The notes under the pieces are model-generated. The model was given only the letters and a program-made list of their open reading frames with translations, was not told the DNA's origin and ran no database searches. Both the position numbers and the translations under genes were made by a program. From Paraburkholderia flava (GTDB taxonomy: Bacteria > Pseudomonadota > Gammaproteobacteria > Burkholderiales > Burkholderiaceae), in contig NZ_SMRO01000002.1 of NCBI RefSeq assembly GCF_004359985.1, positions 1,623,135 through 1,687,134 of the forward strand: 64,000 bases of DNA. The letters run 5' to 3'. Below are positions 28,299 to 37,854 of this stretch, one piece after another. The stretch's first letter is position 1; every line of letters begins with the position of its first letter.

Positions 28299-28814
28299 AT
28301 GAACGTCCGTGACGGACTGATGGATCACGTGCCGCGTCTAAGACGCTATGCGCGCGCGCTGATCAACAATCGCGAGCTGGCCGACGATCTCGTCCAGGAC
28401 ACGCTCGAACGCGCGTTGCGCAACGCGGGCCAGTTCCGGCCCGACACCGATCTGCGGGCGTGGCTCTTCACGATCATGCACAACGTGTACGTCAACCAGG
28501 TCCGCAAGGCGAGCACGCGCGCGGTCCACGTCTCGGTCGACGACGACGTGCAGGAGGCCGAATTCGCCGTAGCAGGCAACCAGTCGCAGTCGCTCGAGGT
28601 CCGCGATCTCGACTATGCGCTGCAGCGCCTGCCCGACGATCAGCGCGAAGTCGTGCTGCTGGTCGGTCTCGAGGAAATGAGCTATGCGGACGTCGCGCTT
28701 GCGCTCGGCGTGCCGATCGGCACCGTGATGTCGCGGCTCTCGCGTGGGCGCGAGCGGCTGCGTGCATTGATGGCGGGCTCGCAGCCCGGCGTGAAACTGA
28801 AGGTGGTGCGATGA
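28299..28814 (+). CDS. ECF-family RNA polymerase sigma factor
   Basis: 171 residues from ATG 28299 after AGGAAAGG. Region 2 (LADDLVQDTLERALRNAGQF, then RAWLFTIMHNVYVNQVRK) binds core polymerase and the -10 element; region 4 (LQRLPDDQREVVLLVGLEEM, YADVALALGVPIGTVMSRL) is the helix-turn-helix for the -35. There is no long C-terminal extension. Overlap with the downstream anti-sigma gene (ATGA) is the normal coupling of a sigma/anti-sigma pair. The three nearby GGAATAAMC-N13-GTT promoters are the obvious candidate targets. Confidence 0.95.
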   Translation: MNVRDGLMDHVPRLRRYARALINNRELADDLVQDTLERALRNAGQFRPDTDLRAWLFTIMHNVYVNQVRKASTRAVHVSVDDDVQEAEFAVAGNQSQSLEVRDLDYALQRLPDDQREVVLLVGLEEMSYADVALALGVPIGTVMSRLSRGRERLRALMAGSQPGVKLKVVR

Positions 28815-29680
28815 ACGAACAACCGGGCGCAGTGAGCGACGAAGAACTGCACGCGTACGTCGACGGATCGCTGGGCGCACATCGCCGCGACGAAATCGAC
28901 CGGCTGCTCGAAACCAACGAGGACCTGGCCGCGCGCATCAGCGACTACTTCGCGCTGAACAACATGTTCCATGAGCGCTACGACCGCGTGCTCGCCGAGC
29001 CGGTGCCGGCGCGGCTGCAGATGTCCGCGAAAAAGCGCTGGCGCGATGCAGCGAACTGGCCGCAGTTCGCGGGCCTGGCCGCTGCGCTCGTGCTGGGGAT
29101 CGGCATCGGTGTCGGCACGACGATGGGAACCCGGATGGGCGCGAATATGGGCCGGGAAATCCAGACCGCGTACGAGCCGGGCAACGCGCAAGGGCGCACG
29201 GTCAGCGCAGTTGCTACGGAGGGCGAATCGTTCGCGCGGCAGTCGGCGATCGCGCACGTGATGTATGCACCCGAAGTGATGCGACCGGTCGAGGTCGGCG
29301 CGGATCGCGAACAGGAACTCGTCACGTGGGTATCGAACCGGCTCGGCACGAACGTACGGCCGCCGATCCTGTCGCGCACCGGTTTCGAACTGATGGGCGG
29401 CCGGATGCTGCCGGGCAACGATGGTCCGGTCGCGCAGTTCATGTATCACGACGCGCACGGCGACCGCATCACGCTGTGCATCTCGCATCGCAAGACCAGC
29501 ACCGATATGACCGCGTTCAAGCTGTATCAGGACGGGCCGGTCAACGTGTTCTACTGGATCGACGGCGATTTTGGTTATGCAGTGTCGGGCGGGATCGATC
29601 GCAAGGAACTGCTCGAGCTTGCGCACGATGTGTATGAACAGTTGACTGCGAACGGTAGCGCGGCGACGAAGCAGGAATAA
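28811..29680 (+). CDS. membrane anti-sigma factor, second paralog
   Basis: 289 residues from ATG 28811, overlapping the sigma stop by four bases. Residues 8-70 (SDEELHAYVDGSLGAHRRDEID) form the cytoplasmic sigma-binding domain; a helix at about 86-104 (FAGLAAALVLGIGIGVG) spans the membrane; the periplasmic part ends in a small beta domain (VAQFMYHDAHGDRITLCIS). The family is annotated as transmembrane transcriptional regulator or anti-sigma factor. No zinc motif is seen. Its homologue lies upstream of the sigma gene, an unusual duplication. Confidence 0.88.
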   Translation: MNEQPGAVSDEELHAYVDGSLGAHRRDEIDRLLETNEDLAARISDYFALNNMFHERYDRVLAEPVPARLQMSAKKRWRDAANWPQFAGLAAALVLGIGIGVGTTMGTRMGANMGREIQTAYEPGNAQGRTVSAVATEGESFARQSAIAHVMYAPEVMRPVEVGADREQELVTWVSNRLGTNVRPPILSRTGFELMGGRMLPGNDGPVAQFMYHDAHGDRITLCISHRKTSTDMTAFKLYQDGPVNVFYWIDGDFGYAVSGGIDRKELLELAHDVYEQLTANGSAATKQE

Positions 29681-29698
29681 ACAAAGCACCTTTTAACG

Positions 29699-29740
29699 AC
29701 GCCTGACCATGCGATTTACATCGTACGGTCAGGCGTTTTT
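29699..29740 (+). terminator. rho-independent terminator after the sigma/anti-sigma operon
   Basis: A perfect 10-base-pair stem, ACGCCTGACC (29699-29708) with GGTCAGGCGT (29727-29736), an 18-base loop and a run of T to 29740. It separates the anti-sigma gene from the DUF305 transcript. Confidence 0.88.
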
Positions 29741-29802
29741 CATTGCGTCGCCGCAATACGTATGCAATCGCGATCAATCGACAAAACGAACGACGTTTCG
29801 AT

Positions 29803-29829
29803 GGAATAACCTGCACGTAGCCGCGTTCA
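29803..29829 (+). promoter_or_regulatory. ECF-type promoter, copy 3 (GGAATAACC-N13-GTTCA)
   Basis: GGAATAACC at 29803-29811, 13 bases, GTTCA at 29825-29829, 43 bases before the DUF305 ATG. Both boxes equal copy 2, so the DUF305/beta-propeller pair is a predicted target of the ECF sigma factor. Confidence 0.75.
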
Positions 29830-29872
29830 CCTCGATGACAATGTGCAGGTTCTTTTCGAGGAGACATCCGTC

Positions 29873-30394
29873 ATGCGTTATTTTCCTGGGCAGCTATGGC
29901 GTGCACGCGGTACGGCATTTGCCGTCGCGTTGAGCGCTGCATTCGGCGCGCTGCTCGCACAACCAGCGCTCGCCGCCGATACAACTGCTACGTCATCCGA
30001 AGCACCGTTTCTTGCCGAGAACGACGCGGCTATGACGAAGATGATGAGCGACATGACCGTGTCGCCGAGCGGCGACGTCGATCGCGATTTCGTTGCAATG
30101 ATGGTGCCGCACCACCAGGGCGCAATCGACATGGCGCAGGCCGAGCTGCGCTACGGTCACAACGAGCAGTTGCGACGCATTGCGCAGGAGATCGTCGTCG
30201 AGCAGCAGCAGGAGATCGTCGCGATGCGCGTCGCGCTCGGGCAGAAGCTGCCGCCGTCCGCACCGGCCCCCGATCAACAGAAGCCCACGCCTTCGTCTTC
30301 CTCTTCTTCACCAGTCGATCACGCGATGCATGGCATGTCGATGCACGGCATGTCGATGAGCGCACCGAATACCCCCACCAAGGACTCTCAATGA
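29873..30394 (+). CDS. DUF305 family secreted protein with Met/His-rich tail
   Basis: 173 residues from ATG 29873 after GAGGAG. A signal peptide ends PALA|AD near residue 35. The DUF305 core has DFVAMMVPHHQGAIDMAQAEL with the paired histidines 80-81, and a second helix EQLRRIAQEIVVEQQQEI. Related proteins (CopM) bind copper outside the cytoplasm. The tail (HAMHGMSMHGMSM) repeats Met and His residues of the kind that bind Cu(I)/Cu(II). The stop overlaps the next gene (ATGA). Preceded by promoter copy 3, it is likely under the ECF sigma factor. Confidence 0.87.
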   Translation: MRYFPGQLWRARGTAFAVALSAAFGALLAQPALAADTTATSSEAPFLAENDAAMTKMMSDMTVSPSGDVDRDFVAMMVPHHQGAIDMAQAELRYGHNEQLRRIAQEIVVEQQQEIVAMRVALGQKLPPSAPAPDQQKPTPSSSSSSPVDHAMHGMSMHGMSMSAPNTPTKDSQ

Positions 30395-31869
30395 AACCGT
30401 CTTCCTTTTTCGCCACGACGCTGACGTCGGTTGCGCTTGCCGTTTCGTTTGCAGTTGCGGTACCGGCCTGGGCCGGTCAGGCGCCCGCTGCGGCGTCCGC
30501 GCCCGACGTGCCGATCAGCCATCGCGATCGCGTGTATGCAGCCGAGCAGTTCTCGAACACGGTGTCGGTCACCGATCCGGCAGACAACACGCTCGTCGGC
30601 GTGATCCGTCTGGGCGATCCGTCGCCGGGCAACTTCAGTCCGCTGTACCGCGGCCAGGTGCTCGTGCACGGGATGGGTTTTTCGCCGGACCATCGAACGC
30701 TTGCAGTGGTGTCGATCGGCTCGAATTCGGTGACCTTCATCGATACCGCGACGAATGCAGTCAAGCATACGACCTACGTCGGCCGCTCGCCGCACGAAGC
30801 GTTCTTCACGCCGGACGGCAGCGAAGTGTGGGTCACCGTGCGCGGCGAGAACTACGTGTCGGTACTCGACGGCAAGACCTTCGAGGAAAAGACGCGCATC
30901 ATCGTGCCGGCCGGTCCCGGCATGCAGATCTTCTCGCCGGACGGCAAGTACGGCTACGTGTGCTCGTCGTTCAATCCTGAGACCGATGTGATTTCGGTCG
31001 CGGATCACAAGATCGTCGGCAAGGTCGTGCAGGCAAGCCCGTTCTGCCCGAATATCGCGGCGACGCCGGATGGTCGTCAGGTGTGGTTCACGCTGAAGGA
31101 CGTCGGCAAGACCCAGGTGTTCGACGCACGTCCGCCGTTCGCGCTGCTGAAGACCTTCGATACCGGTCCGATCACGAATCATGTGAACATCGTGCACAAC
31201 GCGAAGGGCACGTTCGCGTACGTGACGGTCGGCGGGCTGAACGTCGTGAAGGTGTTCCGCACCGACGATTTCTCCGAGGTCGCGACGATTCCGGTCGGCA
31301 ATCTGCCTCACGGCATCTGGCCGTCGGGCGACGGTACTCGCGTCTATGTCGGCCTCGAAAACGCCGACGCGCTGGCCGCCATCGACACGCTGACCAACAC
31401 CGTGATCGCGACCGTGCCGATCGGCCAGGCGCCGCAGGCGGTGGCGTATGTACCCGACGCAGTGCCGCAGGGCGACGGTCGGCAGAACACGCAGCCGTTG
31501 GGCGTCGCGGGGCAGGCTGCGCATCTGACGCTTGCGCGCGTGGGCGAGCAGGGCGCGACCGCGCCGACCAGCGTCACGCTGTTCGATCAAGGTCTGCTGC
31601 AGGTGCTGCAGGCGTCCGCGACCGGACTGCAGCCGAAGTCGCCGTACGTGCTCGGTCTCGCCGATGCTGCGGACGGCTCGGGCCCGATCGAATCGCTGGC
31701 CAGCTTCATGACGAACCCGGCAGGCTCGGCGATCGTCAACGCGATCGGACAGATCCGCCAGGTGGTCGCGCCCGACGATACGAAGGCCACCGACAAGCGT
31801 CGTTATCTGGTGATCGCGCCTGCGGTGGGTGGCAAGGCGGGTGCGCCGGTGCAGGTGCAGAAGCTGTAA
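30391..31869 (+). CDS. YVTN/beta-propeller repeat protein, secreted
   Basis: 492 residues with a signal peptide ending about PAWAG at 29. Repeats such as RVYAAEQFSNTVSVTDPADN, NSVTFIDTATNAVKHTTYVG, EVWVTVRGENYVSVLDG and VYVGLENADALAAIDTLTN are YVTN-type blades, about six or seven. A C-terminal segment of about 120 residues outside the propeller (LTLARVGEQG, ASATGLQPKSPYVLGLAD) looks like an added beta domain. It is translationally coupled to the DUF305 gene and so may share its role in the envelope; metal or redox handling is a guess. Confidence 0.88.
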   Translation: MKPSSFFATTLTSVALAVSFAVAVPAWAGQAPAAASAPDVPISHRDRVYAAEQFSNTVSVTDPADNTLVGVIRLGDPSPGNFSPLYRGQVLVHGMGFSPDHRTLAVVSIGSNSVTFIDTATNAVKHTTYVGRSPHEAFFTPDGSEVWVTVRGENYVSVLDGKTFEEKTRIIVPAGPGMQIFSPDGKYGYVCSSFNPETDVISVADHKIVGKVVQASPFCPNIAATPDGRQVWFTLKDVGKTQVFDARPPFALLKTFDTGPITNHVNIVHNAKGTFAYVTVGGLNVVKVFRTDDFSEVATIPVGNLPHGIWPSGDGTRVYVGLENADALAAIDTLTNTVIATVPIGQAPQAVAYVPDAVPQGDGRQNTQPLGVAGQAAHLTLARVGEQGATAPTSVTLFDQGLLQVLQASATGLQPKSPYVLGLADAADGSGPIESLASFMTNPAGSAIVNAIGQIRQVVAPDDTKATDKRRYLVIAPAVGGKAGAPVQVQKL

Positions 31870-32148
31870 AGGCGGTTCGCTGGCTGGGCGTGCCGCACGT
31901 GCTGCATAGAACGTGTGCGGCGTGCCCGGCCGCGACTGCGATTCCGGATGTGACGGCAGCGGCTCAGCCGACCACCTTCGCAACGAAGGCCGGCGCGCAC
32001 GATGGCGCGCTGGCGAGCACGGTTCACGCGACGCAGATAACATGGCGGTCGCGAAGACCACCGCGACGCGTCATAGCCCATAAGCCCGCGGCTTCGCCCG
32101 AACAGAGAAGACAGAAGCGTTCTCCTCATCCATCCAGGACCCGCCCTC

Positions 32149-32622
32149 ATGACGACATCACTGGCACTCGATGCCGACTTCTGCGCGCTGCTCGACGGCA
32201 GCCACCGGCGTCTCACCGGTACGCCGTTGCTCGACGATCCGCACGCGCAGAACCTGCCATACGCGGAGGCCGCGCGCTGGCTCTACGAGGACGCATCCTT
32301 CTGCGTACTCGCGCACAACACCGACGACGACCCGTGCTTCATCTATGCGAACCGTTCCGCGCAGCGCTGCTTCGAATACGACTGGAACGAAGTGACGGCG
32401 CTGCGCTCGCGGCTGTCGGCCGAGCAGCCGAATCGCGACGAGCGCGCGCGTCTGCTCGACGCAGTGCGCACGCACGGCTTTTCGCGCGACTATCGCGGGC
32501 TGCGCATCGCGAAGTCGGGGCGGCGCTTCTGGATCGAGAACGTGACGGTGTGGAATCTCGTCGATACCGACGGCGTCTATCGCGGGCAGGCCGCAACGTG
32601 GCGGGAATGGAAGGACGTCTGA
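32149..32622 (+). CDS. MEKHLA domain protein
   Basis: 157 residues. The order of blocks (LLDGSHRRLTGTPLL, AARWLYEDASFCVLAHN, FIYANRSAQRCFEYDW, then FSRDYRGLRIAKSGRRFWIE, YRGQAATW) is that of the MEKHLA domain, which resembles a PAS fold and is found alone in many bacteria. It probably senses a small ligand; no output domain is attached. It lies 279 bases after the propeller gene with no terminator recognised between them. Confidence 0.85.
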   Translation: MTTSLALDADFCALLDGSHRRLTGTPLLDDPHAQNLPYAEAARWLYEDASFCVLAHNTDDDPCFIYANRSAQRCFEYDWNEVTALRSRLSAEQPNRDERARLLDAVRTHGFSRDYRGLRIAKSGRRFWIENVTVWNLVDTDGVYRGQAATWREWKDV

Positions 32623-32765
32623 ACGATCCAGCCGACGCGTGACGCGTTAGCCGGTCAGCAGGTAAGAGCGCGCATTCTATTGGCGATCATTGGCAATTCG
32701 CACGCCGCGCGCCTATGCTGGAGGCACACGAACGATGTCACCGATGTCACGCCAGGAGATCGATC

Positions 32766-33020
32766 ATGTCCAGCATCGCGATGCAGACCGGTACGTCGCA
32801 GGTCGGCAACCTGCTGCAGTTTCTCGCGTGGGTCGGCGAGCGGCCGCGCACCTACGCCGACACGATGGATGCATGGCGCACGACGTGTCCACGACTGTCC
32901 GCTTGGGAAGACGCGACCGCCGACGGGCTCGTCGGGATGTCGCGCACGCCTGGCGACACGCTTGCAACGGCGGTTGTCGTGCTTACGCCGAAGGGCGCTG
33001 CGCTGCTCGAAGCGCATTGA
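32766..33020 (+). CDS. small hypothetical protein
   Basis: 84 residues from ATG 32766, preceded by CAGGAGATC at good spacing; an in-frame GTG/ATG upstream would add 17 residues with no clear site. The middle (RPRTYADTMDAWRTTCPRLS, WEDATADGLV) has the look of a conserved soluble protein and recalls short proteins common in Burkholderia relatives, but I know no function. No signal peptide or membrane segment. Confidence 0.7.
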   Translation: MSSIAMQTGTSQVGNLLQFLAWVGERPRTYADTMDAWRTTCPRLSAWEDATADGLVGMSRTPGDTLATAVVVLTPKGAALLEAH

Positions 33021-33112
33021 TGTCGTGTGTTAGCGATGCTGATCGATCGCCGCAGTCGGCGGCGTTGCTCCAGCGCGGTAATTCATCTCTGTAATCCACA
33101 TTAATATTCGCT

Positions 33113-33144
33113 AAGGCCCCGCAAGATTTCGGCTTGCGGGCCTT
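33113..33144. other. strong hairpin without T tract
   Basis: AAGGCCCCGCAAG (33113-33125) pairs with CTTGCGGGCCTT (33133-33144) with one bulged C and a 7-base loop. It sits between the small gene and the response-regulator gene. It may end transcription of the former, though neither side has a T run. Confidence 0.45.
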
Positions 33145-33250
33145 GCTATAGTCGCTCGTGCGCGTGGTGGGGTAGCGTGGCGATGGGCCGCAGCGGCTGC
33201 GGCAGATCTGGCGTCATGGCGATATTCCCGTATCGCATCCGTTACGGCTT

Positions 33251-33296
33251 GCTGCCGTCTGCTGCCGTCTGCTGACGTGTGCTGCCGTTTGCTTCC
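33251..33296. repeat. 10-base tandem repeat, about 4.6 copies
   Basis: Units starting at 33251, 33261, 33271 and 33281 read GCTGCCGTCT, GCTGCCGTCT, GCTGACGTGT and GCTGCCGTTT, with a partial fifth. The array lies 67-112 bases before the response-regulator ATG, in its probable promoter or leader. Confidence 0.8.
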
Positions 33297-33362
33297 ATTA
33301 GCCCGCCATGGCCACAAGACGCACAACACACCGCTTCCTTCGGTTCTTTCTTCGCCACAATC

Positions 33363-34154
33363 ATGTCCGACACGTCTATCCAGGTGCTGCTCGTCGACGA
33401 CGACGCCGAACTGCGCGATCTGCTGAGAACGTTCTTTCAGCAGCGCGGCGTCGAGTTCTCGGTGCTGCACGAAGCGACGCATCTGCAGCGCCGGATCGAG
33501 CGCGAGCGGCCGTCGATCGTCGTGCTCGATCTGATGATGCCGGGCGTCGATGGGCTGACCGCGTTGCGGCAGCTGCGCACCGCCGGCGAGACGATTCCGG
33601 TCATCATGCTGACCGCGCGTGCCGAGGGTGTCGATCGCGTGGTCGGTCTCGAACTCGGTGCCGACGACTATCTCGGCAAACCGTTCATGCCGCAGGAACT
33701 GCTCGCGCGCATCCATGCGGTGCTGCGGCGTCATACGCAGGCATCCCCTGCGCAGCAAGCGACGGCGAACGAACCGCTGTCCTTCGGTCGTCACCGGATC
33801 GACTTCGTCAAGCGCACGCTCTTTCGCGACGGCAAACCGGTGAAGCTGACCGGCAGCGAATACGCGTTGCTGGACGTGCTCGCGCGGCATGCGGGCGAGA
33901 CGCTGTCGCGCGCGAAGCTGCTCGACCTGCTGCACGGTCCGTATGCGGAGTTGACCGAGCGCGGGATCGACGTGCCGATCTGGCGACTGCGTCGTCTGCT
34001 CGAAGTGAATCCGTCGCAGCCGCGACTCATCCGCACGGTGCGCGGCGTCGGCTACCTGTTCGTTCCCGACGATGAACACGAAGGCTACGCGGAACACTCC
34101 GCTGCCGAAGCCCCCGACGATCGCGACAATCCCGACGATGAGAAATCCGTTTAA
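33363..34154 (+). CDS. OmpR/PhoB-family response regulator
   Basis: 263 residues from ATG 33363. The receiver domain has the acidic pocket LLVDDD (residues 10-14), the phospho-acceptor D56 in VLDLMMPG and the KPF lysine in YLGKPF. The C-terminal winged helix (FGRHRIDFVKRTLFRDGKPV, LTGSEYALLDVLARHAG, RTVRGVGYLF) is standard. A 25-residue acidic tail follows. It overlaps the histidine kinase gene by 17 bases, forming a two-component pair close to the RstB/OmpR type. The signal is unknown. Confidence 0.93.
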   Translation: MSDTSIQVLLVDDDAELRDLLRTFFQQRGVEFSVLHEATHLQRRIERERPSIVVLDLMMPGVDGLTALRQLRTAGETIPVIMLTARAEGVDRVVGLELGADDYLGKPFMPQELLARIHAVLRRHTQASPAQQATANEPLSFGRHRIDFVKRTLFRDGKPVKLTGSEYALLDVLARHAGETLSRAKLLDLLHGPYAELTERGIDVPIWRLRRLLEVNPSQPRLIRTVRGVGYLFVPDDEHEGYAEHSAAEAPDDRDNPDDEKSV

Positions 34155-35424
34155 CACGCTGTTCGGCCGTCTCGCGCTGATGACGGTCAGCCTGATCGTG
34201 CTCGTGCACATCACGTCGATGCTGCTGGTGGAACGCGACCGCTCGATGCTCGCGGTCACGCAGGCCGCGCGCGTGCTGACGCTCGCGAACCAGGTGCAGA
34301 CGAAACATCGCGGCGCGTTGACGGCGGTCCAGTCGCTGCTCGGATTGTCGTTTATCGAGCCGCCCGCAGCGATCGCGGCAGGCTGTCCCGCACCGTGCAC
34401 CGATACCTATGGGCCGTTCGAAATGAAACTGCGCGAGCGGTTGCCGGCGGGCAGTCATGTCGTCACAGCCGGCAGTACGTTGTGGGTGCAGTTTCCACCG
34501 GCAAGTGATGCGAAGGGCGTGGCTCCTGCCGGCAACGAATGGATCGCAGTTCGCAACGTGGTGCTGCCGTTGAGCCGCTATCTCGGCGCATCGACGTTGA
34601 CGCTCGCGCTGGCGATCGTCGTCGCGGTGCTCGGCGCGTGGCGATTGCAGCGTCCGCTGCGGCATCTCGCGCGTGCGGCTCGCGAGTTTCGCGTCGGTCA
34701 TCGTGCGGTCGCGGTACAGGAAAGCGGTCCGCGCGAAATCCGCAAGCTGATTGGCGATTTCAACGAGATGGTTCACGAGCTCGAGTTGAGCGAGCAGGAG
34801 CGGGCAGTGATGCTCGCGGGCCTCGCGCACGATCTGCGCGCGCCGATCACGCGGATGCAGGTGCGCGCGGATCTGCTGCCCGACGAGGCGAATCGCGCCG
34901 GCTTCATGCGCGATGCCGAGTCGCTGTCGCGCATCGTCACGCAGTTCCTCGACTTCGCGCGCGACGGCGCCGATCCGTCGCCGCGCACGCAGGTCGATCA
35001 GCATTGCCGGCGCCACTACGGCGACAGTCTCGCCGATGAAGCGCTCGTCACGTTGAAGCTGCAAGCCGGCGACGGTTTCAGTCTGCCGCTCGTCGACCTC
35101 GATCGCATCCTGTCGAACCTGATCGAGAACGCGTTTACGTACGGCGAAGCGCCGGTCGAAATCTCGACCGCGTCGCGGCCCGGCGCCTTTACGTTGACCG
35201 TGCGCGATCAAGGCGCAGGTATTCCGGCCGATCAACTCGAGCGCGCGTTGCGGCCGTTCGTGCGGCTCGATGCGGCACGCGGCGGCGACGCACACTGCGG
35301 GCTTGGCCTTGCGATCGTGCGACGTCTCGCGCGTTATAACGGCGGGAGCTTTGTCGCGGCGAATGTAGCGGGTGGGGGCTTTGCGGTGACGCTGACGTTT
35401 GGGGAGGTTGCGCGCGGCGCTTGA
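34138..35424 (+). CDS. sensor histidine kinase, EnvZ/RstB-like
   Basis: 428 residues from ATG 34138; an earlier in-frame ATG at 34072 adds 22 residues inside the regulator gene. Two helices (about 11-31 and 150-168) bracket a periplasmic loop with a Cys pair (GCPAPCTD) that may form a disulfide. HAMP follows, then the H-box LAHDLRAPITRMQ with H231, the N-box NLIENAFTYGE, DQGAGIP and GLGLAIV boxes. It phosphorylates the regulator coded just upstream. The kinase is complete. Confidence 0.93.
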   Translation: MRNPFNTLFGRLALMTVSLIVLVHITSMLLVERDRSMLAVTQAARVLTLANQVQTKHRGALTAVQSLLGLSFIEPPAAIAAGCPAPCTDTYGPFEMKLRERLPAGSHVVTAGSTLWVQFPPASDAKGVAPAGNEWIAVRNVVLPLSRYLGASTLTLALAIVVAVLGAWRLQRPLRHLARAAREFRVGHRAVAVQESGPREIRKLIGDFNEMVHELELSEQERAVMLAGLAHDLRAPITRMQVRADLLPDEANRAGFMRDAESLSRIVTQFLDFARDGADPSPRTQVDQHCRRHYGDSLADEALVTLKLQAGDGFSLPLVDLDRILSNLIENAFTYGEAPVEISTASRPGAFTLTVRDQGAGIPADQLERALRPFVRLDAARGGDAHCGLGLAIVRRLARYNGGSFVAANVAGGGFAVTLTFGEVARGA

Positions 35425-35473
35425 TGGCGTGCGTGCGGTCAGCGATGAGGCGGTTGGGTAGCGGTTCTGCGTG

Positions 35474-35500
35474 CCGTTCGCCGGCATGGCCGGCGAACGG
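35474..35500. other. perfect 12-base-pair palindrome between convergent genes
   Basis: CCGTTCGCCGGC (35474-35485) and GCCGGCGAACGG (35489-35500) flank ATG. It lies between the kinase stop and the hpnH stop. No T tract on either strand; it could act as a bidirectional stop signal or protect RNA ends. Confidence 0.6.
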
Positions 35501-35549
35501 AGCAAAGTAAAGCGGTTACAGCGCGGGTTACAGCAATTGTACGGGCGAT

Positions 35550-37124
<1,575 letters not shown>

Positions 37125-37854
37125 GCTGGGGATTCTCCTCAATAACCTGTTACGCCGCGGGCCCTGGGCCGGCGGCTGTCACTCGATATTCCGTGTCGTG
37201 CCCGGCGGGCACACACATAGGGCCATTGCGGCAAAACGGCGCGGGCGGCGGGGCTGGCTCGAGCGGCCTGGTCTGTGCGACGCGGACTGCCTGCCGTTGC
37301 CTGTTATCGCTCGCAGCATCAAGCTGCGAAGCCGCCATTGCAGGCGCGCCCAATGGGGCTGACCGCCGAATTGCCACGAATTGCCGATATGACGCTGGAT
37401 GGGTTGCCGGAACCGGTTTTCCGACCATCCGGCATGATCTCACAAACCGCGATTTCCGTTCGACCAGCCTGACGGCGGGAGTCTTATGGGAATGGCCGGG
37501 CGGGGCGGTGTGTCGCGTCTTGCCAACAGTGGGCGAGGGCGCGAGGCCCAGGCCGTCCGCGATACCGATATTCGGCCCGCAGGCGAGCGCCCGGCGGCTG
37601 GCAAACCCTTGTCGGGTAAGGATTGGTGCACAGATCGGCGTGGTTGCCGGACCTGTCTGACGATACAGATAGCCTCCAGGGGACGGACCGCCGCGCGCCC
37701 ATACCGGACGGTGCCGGACCGCCCGATCCGCATCGAATGCCCTCTCTTCTGTCCCCGACCGCCCATCGATTTATTTCAGATTTTTTTCCCGATATCGGGC
37801 GCTAACCTTTCCGGAACTTTCAAAGGGGCGCTCTCCGGCGTCTAAAGGGACGCC
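37125..37854. other. intergenic region between hpnH and the acyltransferase gene
   Basis: About 730 GC-rich bases between divergent genes. Open frames cross it on both strands but have no ribosome binding sites or recognisable products. It must contain both promoters. Nothing else was seen. Confidence 0.4.

Noticed and set aside
29674..29700. further GGAATAA sequence as a fourth ECF promoter
   Set aside because: The GTT box is missing at the required 13-base distance and no gene start follows; it lies at the end of the anti-sigma gene.
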